Notes: generated by a model not told the origin, from the sequence alone. 8,918 nucleotides of DNA from Hyphomicrobiales bacterium (GCA_016210825.1 JACQTM010000015.1:1-8918); one strand, 5' to 3'. Counted from the first letter of the stretch, positions 1 to 6,054 are shown. A program made the numbers and translations.

Positions 1-111
1 ATCGCGCCGCTGTTGCCGCCGGCTTACGCCTTGAAGATTATCGCCGGCATCGGCGTTGCCACCATCCTGCTGCGCATAGTTACCACCGGCCGCGTCGGCG
101 CGAAGAAGTGA
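1..111 (+). CDS. C-terminal fragment of a small membrane protein, possibly a phage holin
   Basis: Frame 1 is open from the window edge to a TGA at 109-111, giving the last 36 residues of a protein whose start lies outside. The fragment has a hydrophobic helix (about residues 9-26) followed by a short basic tail ending GRVGAKK. The pattern of a helix followed by LLRIVTTG resembles the C-terminal end of small putative phage holins found in alphaproteobacterial prophages, but that is a memory-based similarity, not a proven match. The stop is one base from the ATG of the next gene, so the two are probably translated together. Too little of the protein is present to name a function with confidence. 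Confidence 0.55.
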   Translation: MAPLLPPAYALKIIAGIGVATILLRIVTTGRVGAKK

Positions 112-112
112 C

Positions 113-562
113 ATGCTCACTTGGCTCACTTCACTGTTGGCCCCGACCATCGTCGAGAAGTTGATCGACGAAGCCAAGGATCTGTTCGGCACCTATCTGC
201 AGAATAAGGTGACGCGCGAGCAGCTCGCCAACGAGTTGAAAAAGATTGTGCTCGACGCCCTCGTCGAGGTGCAGAAGGCGCACGCCGAGAGCATCGCCAA
301 GACCTTCGATAGCTTCATGCGCGCGGCGGCGCAGAGCCGGCTGATGCAAGGCGTGTGGGCGGCCGTGGCACTCTCTCAACTGCTGGTGCTGCTATGGCAC
401 CAGGTCGGCATCCCGGCGCTGGTGTTCTTCGCCGGCGTAAAATATCCGTCGAGCGGCGCGACCGTCGATTGGGCCTATGCGCTACTGATGTTCTGCCTCG
501 GCGGCGGCGCCATCGCGTTGCGCGTCGGGCCGGGAAAGATATCGATTTCGGAATTCAAGTAA
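113..562 (+). CDS. Small membrane protein, candidate phage/GTA-type holin
   Basis: This 149-residue protein begins with a short amphipathic stretch and then a charged helical, coiled-coil-like region (about residues 12-75). Two hydrophobic segments follow, at about 79-107 (which could cross the membrane once or hairpin) and 119-137, and it ends in a short polar tail. This shape matches the holins of three membrane segments associated with gene transfer agents and prophages, which make pores that release endolysin. It starts one base after the preceding gene, itself holin-like, as expected for a lysis cassette. No endolysin is visible in the window. The start ATG at 113 is fixed by the neighbour's stop. 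The function is inferred from topology and context only; a generic membrane protein is the alternative. Confidence 0.6.
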   Translation: MLTWLTSLLAPTIVEKLIDEAKDLFGTYLQNKVTREQLANELKKIVLDALVEVQKAHAESIAKTFDSFMRAAAQSRLMQGVWAAVALSQLLVLLWHQVGIPALVFFAGVKYPSSGATVDWAYALLMFCLGGGAIALRVGPGKISISEFK

Positions 563-653
563 CAAGCGAGTCGCCCCTCCGGTGCACGATCGGACGTATG
601 TTTAATTCTCTTTAGCACACGCGCAGTATTCACTCATTTCCACTTGGCTCATC
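563..653 (+). other. Intergenic spacer between the holin-like gene and the nitroreductase leader
   Basis: I see no gene here. It contains a short AT-rich patch (about 597-612) that could belong to a promoter for the nitroreductase, but no convincing -35/-10 pair at the right spacing. No clear terminator closes the upstream pair. Confidence 0.4.
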
Positions 654-692
654 GCTCTCCACCGCCCACACTGGGCGGATTCCACGGAGAGC
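654..692 (+). promoter_or_regulatory. Two-part hairpin that buries the nitroreductase ribosome binding site
   Basis: An outer 7-bp stem pairs GCTCTCC (654-660) with GGAGAGC (686-692). An inner 7-bp stem pairs CCGCCCA (662-668) with TGGGCGG (672-678) around the 3-base loop CAC. Between them is an asymmetric bulge, A661 against ATTCCAC (679-685). All 14 base pairs are Watson-Crick. The right outer arm contains the Shine-Dalgarno sequence GGAGA (686-690) that serves the ATG at 701, so the folded leader should hinder translation. No T-run follows, which argues against a simple intrinsic terminator. A thermosensor, ligand-controlled leader or protein-bound leader are all possible; none is shown. 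Confidence 0.5.
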
Positions 693-700
693 TCCTGCCA

Positions 701-1378
701 ATGGACGTCGCCGAAGCTGTCGCCACTCGTTTCTCCTGCCGCGCCTTCCTTCCCACCCCCATTCCCCTCGATATCGTCCGCGACATTCTCGAGCGCGCGG
801 CGCGCGCGCCGTCCGGCGGAAACGTGCAGCCCTGGCGCGTGTCTGCGCTCACGGGCGACCCCCTTGAGAAGCTCAAGGCGTCGATCCGCGCGCGTCCTGA
901 ATTGCTGCCGCGCGGCGAGGGTGCGGAATACGATATTTATCCCCCCAACCTGAAAGAGCCCTATGAGGAACGCCGGCGCGACGTCGGCGCGAAGCTTTAT
1001 CAAGCGATCGGCGTGAAGCGTGAAGACCGCCCCGGACGCTACCGGCAATACGCGCGCAACTTTGCGTTTTTCGATGCGCCGGTTGGCCTCTTCATTTTCA
1101 TCGACCGCAGCATGGGTCCGCCGCAATGGTCGGACCTCGGTGGCTATATCCAGACGGTCATGCTGTTGGCACGGGACCGCGGCTTGCATACGTGCGGGCA
1201 AGAAGCGTGGACCCATTGGCACAAGACCGTCTATTCCCTCCTCGATATCCCCCCACACTTTATTCTCTTCTGCGGCATCGCACTCGGCTATGCGGACGAA
1301 TCCGTGCCGATCAACAAATGGCGCGCCCCGCGTGCGTCCGTGGATTCGTTTGCGACCTTCGCCGGATTTGCGCGCTAG
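701..1378 (+). CDS. Nitroreductase family protein (FMN-dependent)
   Basis: This 225-residue protein belongs to the nitroreductase superfamily, FMN enzymes that use NAD(P)H to reduce nitro groups, quinones or other electron acceptors in the cytosol. The N-terminal motif RFSCRAF (residues 10-16) supplies the FMN phosphate-contacting Arg/Ser/Arg. APSGGNVQPW (36-45) is the classic second flavin motif, and GGYIQTVMLLARDRGLHTC (147-165) with FCGIALGYAD (about 191-200) is the C-terminal flavin-site signature. The length is normal for the family. I chose ATG 701 because GGAGA lies 10 bases upstream; an in-frame TTG at 644 would add 19 poorly conserved-looking residues and lacks a binding site. The physiological substrate cannot be told from sequence. 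It appears to be a single-gene unit, and its leader folds over the binding site. Confidence 0.9.
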   Translation: MDVAEAVATRFSCRAFLPTPIPLDIVRDILERAARAPSGGNVQPWRVSALTGDPLEKLKASIRARPELLPRGEGAEYDIYPPNLKEPYEERRRDVGAKLYQAIGVKREDRPGRYRQYARNFAFFDAPVGLFIFIDRSMGPPQWSDLGGYIQTVMLLARDRGLHTCGQEAWTHWHKTVYSLLDIPPHFILFCGIALGYADESVPINKWRAPRASVDSFATFAGFAR

Positions 1379-1401
1379 CATTTACGGCAGCTCCATAAAT
1401 G

Positions 1402-1418
1402 CGTTCATGCCGCGTTCA
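1402..1418 (+). promoter_or_regulatory. PhoP-box-like direct repeat before the signalling operon
   Basis: CGTTCA at 1402-1407 is repeated exactly at 1413-1418 with five bases between, so the copies are 11 bp apart (one helical turn). The match extends one base left to GCGTTCA in both. Two hexamers of type GTTTA spaced by five bases are the known architecture of PhoP boxes, and OmpR/PhoP regulators bind such tandem repeats as dimers. The operon just downstream encodes a PhoP-type regulator, so this is a candidate autoregulatory site. Twelve bases further is CATGAA (1431-1436), a weak -10 at the spacing used by PhoP-activated promoters. Confidence 0.45.
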
Positions 1419-1442
1419 GGGCCACGGTCGCATGAAGCCGTC

Positions 1443-1763
1443 ATGGTGATCGCTCGGGGCCTGAGAACAGCGATTGCGCTTGTGGCGTTTTCGTCCTTGC
1501 ATTTGGCATCCCCCGCCGACGCGGAGGAGGAATCCGCCTGCCTGACCAATAAGCAACGGCGCGCTGTGATCGCGAGCGGCCAGGTGGTACCGCTGGCGAC
1601 CGCGATCCGGGCAGCCCATCGCCGCCACAATGAGGTCGTAAAGGCGAGGCTTTGCCGCAGCCCCAACGGCTTTGTCTACCTGCTGACACTGCTCGCGCGC
1701 GATGGCAAAGTGACCCATGTGACCGTCGATGCCGCGAGCGGGAAGCTCGCCGAGGGTCGCTGA
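1443..1763 (+). CDS. Small exported PepSY-like protein, FeuN-like modulator candidate
   Basis: From ATG 1443 this is a 106-residue protein with a signal peptide: basic MVIARGLR, a hydrophobic core at about 9-22, and a likely cleavage after PADA (residue 27). The mature part is about 79 residues. It carries two cysteines (33 and 71) that could form a disulfide, and ends in a PepSY-like strand pattern (VYLLTLLARDGKVTHVTVDA, about 78-97, then SGKL). It stands 14 bases before the response regulator gene. In Sinorhizobium the small periplasmic protein FeuN, encoded with feuPQ, restrains the FeuQ kinase; position and topology suggest the same role here, by inference. ATG 1407 is an alternative start, but it lies in the direct repeat and spoils the signal peptide. 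No clear Shine-Dalgarno precedes 1443. Confidence 0.75.
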   Translation: MVIARGLRTAIALVAFSSLHLASPADAEEESACLTNKQRRAVIASGQVVPLATAIRAAHRRHNEVVKARLCRSPNGFVYLLTLLARDGKVTHVTVDAASGKLAEGR

Positions 1764-1765
1764 CC

Positions 1766-1770
1766 GGAGG
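1766..1770 (+). promoter_or_regulatory. Ribosome binding site fixing a TTG start
   Basis: GGAGG lies seven bases before the TTG at 1778. Translation from this TTG gives the canonical receiver-domain opening (M)RLLVIEDDPDL, and no ATG or GTG nearby would. The strong site and weak initiation codon together decide the start of the response regulator. Confidence 0.8.
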
Positions 1771-1777
1771 ATTTCCG

Positions 1778-2449
1778 TTGCGTCTCCTCGTCATCGAGGA
1801 CGATCCCGATCTCAACCGCCAGCTGGCTACCGCGCTCACCGAGGCGGGCTATGTCGTCGATCGCGCCTTCGACGGCGAGGAAGGGCATTACCTTGGCGAG
1901 ACCGAGCCCTATGACGCGGTGATCCTCGACATCGGCCTGCCGAAGATGGACGGCATCTCGGTGCTTGAGGCCTGGCGCCGCGCCGGGCGGGCGATGCCGG
2001 TGCTGATGCTCACCGCGCGCGACCGCTGGAGCGATAAGGTTCAGGGTTTCGATGCCGGCGCCGACGATTATGTCGCAAAACCCTTCCACCTCGAGGAGGT
2101 GCTGGCGCGCATCCGTGCCCTGTTGCGGCGCTCGGCCGGACACGCCAAGAGCGAGTTTAATTGCGGCCCGGTTCGACTTGACACCCGCACTGGACGGGTC
2201 AGCGTCTCTGGCAATCCGGTTAAACTCACCTCCCACGAATATCGCTTGTTGTCCTATCTGATGCATCACACCGGCCGCGTGGTCTCGCGCACCGAGCTCG
2301 TGGAGCATCTCTACGACCAGGACTTCGATCGCGACTCCAACACGATCGAGGTTTTTGTCGGCCGCATTCGCAAGAAGCTCGGCGTCGATGTCATCCAGAC
2401 CGTGCGCGGGCTCGGTTATCTCCTCACGCCGCCTGCCGATGCGCGCTAA
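1778..2449 (+). CDS. feuP: OmpR/PhoP-family response regulator, FeuP-like
   Basis: This 223-residue regulator has an N-terminal receiver domain (about 1-118) and a C-terminal winged-helix DNA-binding domain (about 126-220). The acidic pocket is E7-D8-D9, the phosphoacceptor is D51 in LDIGLP, and the switch residues are T79, Y98 and K101. The stretch TARDRWSDKVQGFDAGADDY with AKPFHLEEV is close to PhoP of enteric bacteria. The recognition region reads DSNTIEVFVGRIRKKLG and the end is TVRGLGYLL. It is phosphorylated by the kinase encoded immediately downstream and then binds tandem DNA repeats. The start is TTG 1778. The FeuP name rests on resemblance to alphaproteobacterial FeuP/PhoP regulators and on the upstream FeuN-like gene, so the family call is secure but the symbol is less so. 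Confidence 0.93.
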   Translation: MRLLVIEDDPDLNRQLATALTEAGYVVDRAFDGEEGHYLGETEPYDAVILDIGLPKMDGISVLEAWRRAGRAMPVLMLTARDRWSDKVQGFDAGADDYVAKPFHLEEVLARIRALLRRSAGHAKSEFNCGPVRLDTRTGRVSVSGNPVKLTSHEYRLLSYLMHHTGRVVSRTELVEHLYDQDFDRDSNTIEVFVGRIRKKLGVDVIQTVRGLGYLLTPPADAR

Positions 2450-3815
2450 TTCGCTCGCGCTGCGACTCTTTCTCTCGGCGACCGCATGGACCGTGATCAT
2501 CCTTGCCGTCACCGGTTTTGTGCTGACTTCGCTCTACCGGCAGGCGGTGGAGCGCAGCTTCGACCGTCGTCTCGATGTTTATCTACGAACCCTCGTTGCC
2601 GATATCGCCACGCCCGACGATGCAACCGATAAATTCCCGCAATCGATGAGCGAGCCGCTGTTCGAGCTGCCGTTGTCCGGATGGTATTGGCAGGTGACGC
2701 GGCTCGATGGCTCGAAGACGGAAGTTCACGCCTCTCGTTCGCTCTGGGACGGCGGTCTGCCGCGGCTAGGAGATGCCGGCGTACGGACCAGCGTCATTGG
2801 AACGCGACAAGGTTATGTGGATGGCCCCGAGGACCAGCGGCTGCGTCTCGTCGAGCGCAATATCGACCTCGGCGACCAGGGGCGCTTTCTCGTCGCCGTC
2901 GCGGGCGACGCCGCGGAGATCGAGGATGAAACGCGCGCCTTCGACCGCGCGCTGATGATCACCTTTTTCATCCTTGCGGCGGTGCTGTTATTGACCACCG
3001 GGTTCCAGGTGCGCTTCGGGCTCGCACCGCTAAAGCGCATCTCGGAAAGCCTAGCTGCCATCCGCTCCGGCAGCGCCGAGCGTCTCGAAGGTAAATTCCC
3101 GGTGGAGATTGCGCCGCTTGCACGCGAAACCAACGCGCTGCTCGAAGCCAACAAGGAAATCGTCGAACGCGCGCGCACTCATGTCGGTAATCTGGCGCAT
3201 GCGTTGAAAACGCCATTGTCCGTCATGGTCAACGAAGCCACCGCTCGCGGCAACAACCCGTTCGCCGTCAAGGTGCGCGAGCAGACCGATATCATGCGCG
3301 ACCAGATCGCGCATCATCTCGAACGTGCCCGCCTCGCCGCGCGCATGACCGTGATTGGCACCGTCACCGAGGTCGTTCCCGTCGTGACCGCGCTAGCGCG
3401 GACGATGGAGAAAACCCATCACGATCGCCGCCTCGCCATCGCCATCGACGCTCCCGACCACGCGCGCTTTCGCGGCGAGCGTCAAGACCTCGAGGAGATG
3501 ATCGGTAATCTCGTGGACAATGCATGCAAATGGGCGCAATCGCGTGTCGAGGTCGGGGTAATCCCTGAACGGATGGAAGCAAACCGCGACGTGATCCGCA
3601 TTGTTGTTGATGACGACGGCCCAGGCCTCACACCTTCGGAGCGCGAGCAACTTCGCCGCGGCCGCCGGCTCGACGAAACGAAACCCGGTTCGGGATTAGG
3701 TCTCTCCATCGTCCTCGAACTGGCTGGCCTCTATGGCGGTGCACTGACTCTCGGTAATGCGCCAATCGGCGGGTTACGCGCCGAACTGATGCTGCCCGCG
3801 GCCCAGGCAGGCTGA
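2439..3815 (+). CDS. feuQ: Membrane sensor histidine kinase, PhoQ/FeuQ-like
   Basis: This 458-residue kinase starts at ATG 2439, overlapping the end of the regulator gene by 11 bases, which suggests coupled translation. TM1 is at about 6-30, a periplasmic sensor domain at about 32-168, and TM2 at about 171-193. A HAMP-like linker follows, then the dimerisation domain with H254 in NLAHALKTPLS, the PhoQ-type H-box. The ATPase domain contains the N-box GNLVDNA (356-362), the G1 box DDDGPG (391-396) and the G2 box GSGLGLSI (417-424). All key residues are intact, so it should autophosphorylate on H254 and pass phosphate to D51 of its partner. The sensor domain is where the upstream small exported protein could act. 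The signal is unknown; the FeuQ name is inferred from context. Confidence 0.92.
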   Translation: MRANSLALRLFLSATAWTVIILAVTGFVLTSLYRQAVERSFDRRLDVYLRTLVADIATPDDATDKFPQSMSEPLFELPLSGWYWQVTRLDGSKTEVHASRSLWDGGLPRLGDAGVRTSVIGTRQGYVDGPEDQRLRLVERNIDLGDQGRFLVAVAGDAAEIEDETRAFDRALMITFFILAAVLLLTTGFQVRFGLAPLKRISESLAAIRSGSAERLEGKFPVEIAPLARETNALLEANKEIVERARTHVGNLAHALKTPLSVMVNEATARGNNPFAVKVREQTDIMRDQIAHHLERARLAARMTVIGTVTEVVPVVTALARTMEKTHHDRRLAIAIDAPDHARFRGERQDLEEMIGNLVDNACKWAQSRVEVGVIPERMEANRDVIRIVVDDDGPGLTPSEREQLRRGRRLDETKPGSGLGLSIVLELAGLYGGALTLGNAPIGGLRAELMLPAAQAG

Positions 3816-3833
3816 CAGAGTTTCGCCGCATTC

Positions 3834-3852
3834 CCTATGGCTAGCTCATAGG
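3834..3852 (+). repeat. 6-bp inverted repeat between the kinase and lipoprotein genes
   Basis: CCTATG (3834-3839) pairs with CATAGG (3847-3852) around the 7-base centre GCTAGCT. There is no T-run after it, and the stem is too weak for a good intrinsic terminator. It lies 31 bases before the lipoprotein ATG and could equally be an operator half-site pair or chance. Confidence 0.3.
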
Positions 3853-3882
3853 CGATATGGACTATGACGAGGTTAGGGCACC

Positions 3883-4368
3883 ATGATTTCGGTCAAGGTT
3901 ATTAGCGCTGCTTTCATCAGCTTGAGCCTAGTCGCCTGCGCGGGTGACCGATTGGCGGAATCCGGACCCAAGGAAGGTGCCGGCACGGCCGTGGGCGCCA
4001 TTGCCGGCGCGGTCATCGGTTCGCAATTCGGCGGCTCGACCGGTTCGCGGATTGCAGGAGGCATCGCCGGTGCTGCGATCGGCGGCTTGATCGGCAACCG
4101 CATCGGCGCGGCGATGGACGATGAGGATAAGCGGCGCGCCTATGAGGCGCAGATGGCCGCGCTTGAAGCCGGGCCGTCGGGGGCGCCGGTGGCATGGCGC
4201 AATCCGGATTCCGGCCGTTATGGCTCAGTGGTTCCGGGCCCCGCCTATGACGCGCGAGGAACCAAGTGCCGGGAATATACCCACACAATCTATATTGACG
4301 GGCGGCCACAAACCGCCCGTGGCGCTGCCTGCCGCAATCGCGACGGCACCTGGACGCCAATTTCCTGA
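3883..4368 (+). CDS. Glycine-zipper outer-membrane lipoprotein (17-kDa surface antigen type)
   Basis: This 161-residue protein has a lipoprotein signal peptide ending in the lipobox LVAC, so it should be cleaved and lipidated at C19. Residues 32-77 are rich in Gly and Ala at regular spacing (GAIAGAVIG, GGIAGAAIGGLIG), the glycine-zipper 2TM pattern of the rickettsial 17-kDa antigen family. The C-terminal part (about 103-161) contains CREYTHTIYIDGRPQTARG and a second cysteine (C129 and C150), typical of the same surface-antigen family. Such proteins sit in the outer membrane or periplasm and are mostly structural, of unknown exact role. GAGG at 3869-3872 lies 10 bases before the ATG. It follows the kinase gene by 67 bases and may have its own promoter. 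Confidence 0.88.
   Translation: MISVKVISAAFISLSLVACAGDRLAESGPKEGAGTAVGAIAGAVIGSQFGGSTGSRIAGGIAGAAIGGLIGNRIGAAMDDEDKRRAYEAQMAALEAGPSGAPVAWRNPDSGRYGSVVPGPAYDARGTKCREYTHTIYIDGRPQTARGAACRNRDGTWTPIS
4298..4320 (+). repeat. 8-bp hairpin inside the end of the lipoprotein gene
   Basis: ACGGGCGG (4298-4305) pairs perfectly with CCGCCCGT (4313-4320) around the 7-base loop CCACAAA. It lies in the coding region, 48 bases before the end of the gene. It could slow transcription or protect the mRNA 3' end, or simply reflect GC-rich codons for DGRP and TARG. Confidence 0.35.
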
Positions 4369-4394
4369 CCTGGTCCCGCTACCCGCCAGCGGAG

Positions 4395-4416
4395 CGACAG
4401 CCCGCAATGGCTGTCG
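4395..4416 (+). terminator. Hairpin after the lipoprotein gene, possible terminator
   Basis: CGACAGCC (4395-4402) pairs perfectly with GGCTGTCG (4409-4416) around the 6-base loop CGCAAT, 26 bases after the lipoprotein stop. The nearest T-run (TTTT) begins about 10 bases after the stem, so a classic intrinsic terminator is doubtful. It may act as a 3'-end stabiliser or as a weak terminator separating this gene from the next. Confidence 0.5.
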
Positions 4417-4436
4417 ACCAAGTGATTTTCAACCCA

Positions 4437-4466
4437 TTGAAATTGTTTACCGTTACGACTTTTTAA
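4437..4466 (+). promoter_or_regulatory. Candidate sigma-70 type promoter for the 474-residue protein gene
   Basis: TTGAAA (4437-4442) is followed after 18 bases by TTTTAA (4461-4466), or after 17 by TTTTTA. The surrounding 50 bases are distinctly AT-rich against a GC-rich background, and the ATG at 4503 lies about 30 bases from the expected transcription start. The match is only approximate. Confidence 0.4.
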
Positions 4467-4502
4467 GGTCATTCGCGCTATCCAGATACCCCCTGGGTCA
4501 TC

Positions 4503-5927
4503 ATGGCGGTGTGTGGGATGGCCAGCGCTAGGCCCCCCGTCGAGCGGTTGCGTCAATTCCTCCGGGAACTCAAGCCCGGAGCGCGAGCTTTGCTGATCGC
4601 GGAGCTTGAGCGTGGTCTGCTGCGCGGCGAGGAAATGTCGGGCGCCGAACTGGTGCTACAGGAATTGCGCCGGAGCGTCCGTGAATCAGGGCGGCAGTCG
4701 CAACGCATCGGCAATCTCGCGCGTATGTTCTTCCAGCCGCTTGAACCGTTCCTTGTGGACGATGTGGCCGACCACAAGCATTGCGGCCGGATCGCCCGTG
4801 TTTCGCTTGAACCGATCTGGGAGTGGATCAGCCGCGATCTGATGGCGGGGGAGGCCAAGGCCGCTTCCGAGGAGATCGGCAAGTTATTGATTGCCGACGA
4901 TAGTGCGAGGGCTGAGCAGATCACGCGCGGCTTCCAGGATCGCGCCGTCGAACGAATGCAAGCGGCTCTCGACGCCGCCGCAAGCGACGACAAGGCGCGC
5001 CGACGCCTGTCCGCCCAGGTCGCAACGCCGCGTGCCTTCGAAGACGTTCAGGCGATCCTTGGCGCGCTGAAGGCACGCGATGCCTTGGACCGCCTCGCAA
5101 GCCAATTGCCGGGCCATATCAAGAACCTCGCAGATGCGCCGCTTGTGCAAGTGAAGGCGTGGCTCGACTCACCGCTTTATTCTCATCCCAATATCTTCCT
5201 CTATGCGCTCGTGTTGGTCATGAGCCGGCTTGCGGCGCGCTGGCAGCTGATCCGGCTCGCCATCAAGGCGGCGGGTAGCGACAACGCCGCGCGTGTTTCC
5301 GAAACGCCCTATGCCGTTGCCGTAACCATCGTGCTCGCCGAAACCGAGCGCATGGTGGCGGAACTCAAGAACGATCTAAAAAGCGGCCGTGGCGTTGCCG
5401 TTGCTGCGCTGCTGAAGGACATCCACGACGCGGCGCGCGGGTTGCGCACCGAATTGGATCTTGGCGTCGATACCCCCTGGGGCCAAAAGCTTGCGCATCT
5501 GCGCGCCGACATTTCCGATCTACTCAAGAACGAGATTGAATCAATGCCTGGCCGTGTGCGCAGGCTGCTGCGGCAGCGGCCGAGCCGGGAAATCGCGCCG
5601 GGAGCGACGCTCGACCAGAGCGATGTTGCGGAGACTGAGGCGCTCATTGAGTTTGTCTGGGTCTGCCGGAATTACGCCAGCGAGCTTGCCATCAACGAGA
5701 TGACGCAACGCGTCTATTCCGAGGTCGAACAATATCTCGATGCCGGTACAAGGAACCTGCTTGATGCCTTACGCGGTGCAGGCGAGGCTGACTTGAGTTT
5801 TCGACGTTCGCAGGTCGACGCTGCAATCCGGTTCTGCGCCAAGGTGTTCGGCCAGGAATACGCCGCCCTTCTCTCTAAGGCTGCTGAAGTAGCGCTTACC
5901 AACGAGCGTAAAACCGCCAAGGCCTGA
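4503..5927 (+). CDS. Uncharacterised 474-residue, mostly helical, probably cytoplasmic protein
   Basis: I do not recognise a family. The sequence has no signal peptide and no full membrane span; the most hydrophobic stretch, IFLYALVLVM (231-240), is too short and is flanked by basic residues. It is rich in Ala, Leu, Arg and Glu, with long predicted helices, including charged stretches near 25-70 and 310-365. A tract with many aromatic and charged residues (about 74-105, with MFFQPLEPF and HKHCGRIARVSLEPIWEW) looks like a conserved core. There are no nucleotide-binding or catalytic motifs I can identify. The start is uncertain: ATG 4503 and ATG 4518 are both possible and neither has a good ribosome binding site. 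A hairpin precedes it and 127 bases separate it from ccmI, so it is likely its own transcription unit. Uninterrupted length and normal codon use indicate a real gene. Confidence 0.85.
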   Translation: MAVCGMASARPPVERLRQFLRELKPGARALLIAELERGLLRGEEMSGAELVLQELRRSVRESGRQSQRIGNLARMFFQPLEPFLVDDVADHKHCGRIARVSLEPIWEWISRDLMAGEAKAASEEIGKLLIADDSARAEQITRGFQDRAVERMQAALDAAASDDKARRRLSAQVATPRAFEDVQAILGALKARDALDRLASQLPGHIKNLADAPLVQVKAWLDSPLYSHPNIFLYALVLVMSRLAARWQLIRLAIKAAGSDNAARVSETPYAVAVTIVLAETERMVAELKNDLKSGRGVAVAALLKDIHDAARGLRTELDLGVDTPWGQKLAHLRADISDLLKNEIESMPGRVRRLLRQRPSREIAPGATLDQSDVAETEALIEFVWVCRNYASELAINEMTQRVYSEVEQYLDAGTRNLLDALRGAGEADLSFRRSQVDAAIRFCAKVFGQEYAALLSKAAEVALTNERKTAKA

Positions 5928-5987
5928 GCCAACGAGGCCAAGTTTCCATTTTCCTACCAGATTTCCGATGTTTGATCGGTCCCGCGG

Positions 5988-6016
5988 TTGCGGGCGCCTC
6001 CCGAGCGTGGTGTAAA
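5988..6016 (+). promoter_or_regulatory. Weak candidate promoter for the ccm operon
   Basis: TTGCGG (5988-5993) and TGTAAA (6011-6016) are separated by 17 bases, and the ATG of ccmI lies about 38 bases further on. The -35 match is poor beyond TTG. A 5-bp hairpin (CCCGC/GCGGG, 5981-5994, loop GGTT) overlaps the -35 element. The 127-base gap 5928-6054 holds nothing else I can support. Confidence 0.25.
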
Positions 6017-6054
6017 CGCGCGGACGGGGCGGCTCGCGAAGGCTCGGACAAACG

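Noticed and set aside
644..700. Extended nitroreductase start at TTG 644
   Set aside because: It lacks a ribosome binding site, the added 19 residues are low in family-like features, and ATG 701 has GGAGA at good spacing with the family-typical N-terminus.
602..1381. Long open frame on the - strand opposite the nitroreductase gene (259 codons)
   Set aside because: It mirrors the real gene on the + strand, shows no recognisable motif and is a shadow typical of GC-rich DNA.
1020..1442. Upstream extension of the small exported protein into the nitroreductase gene
   Set aside because: The extension is an out-of-frame reading of the nitroreductase; the signal peptide begins only at ATG 1443.
1676..2512. 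Long open frame on the - strand opposite the response regulator (278 codons)
   Set aside because: It spans the regulator and both its neighbours' ends in antisense, with no family signature; the + strand reading has every receiver and DNA-binding motif.
3816..3882. Promoter of the lipoprotein gene
   Set aside because: Several TATG-like stretches are present but none pairs with a -35 at acceptable spacing, so I cannot place a promoter.
5921..5939. GGCCT/AGGCC inverted repeat over the stop codon of the 474-residue protein gene
   Set aside because: Only 5 bp with a 9-base loop and no clean T-run, so it is not convincing as a terminator.
5981..5994. CCCGC/GCGGG hairpin before ccmI
   Set aside because: A 5-bp stem with a 4-base loop is expected by chance in DNA this rich in GC, and it does not touch the start of ccmI.
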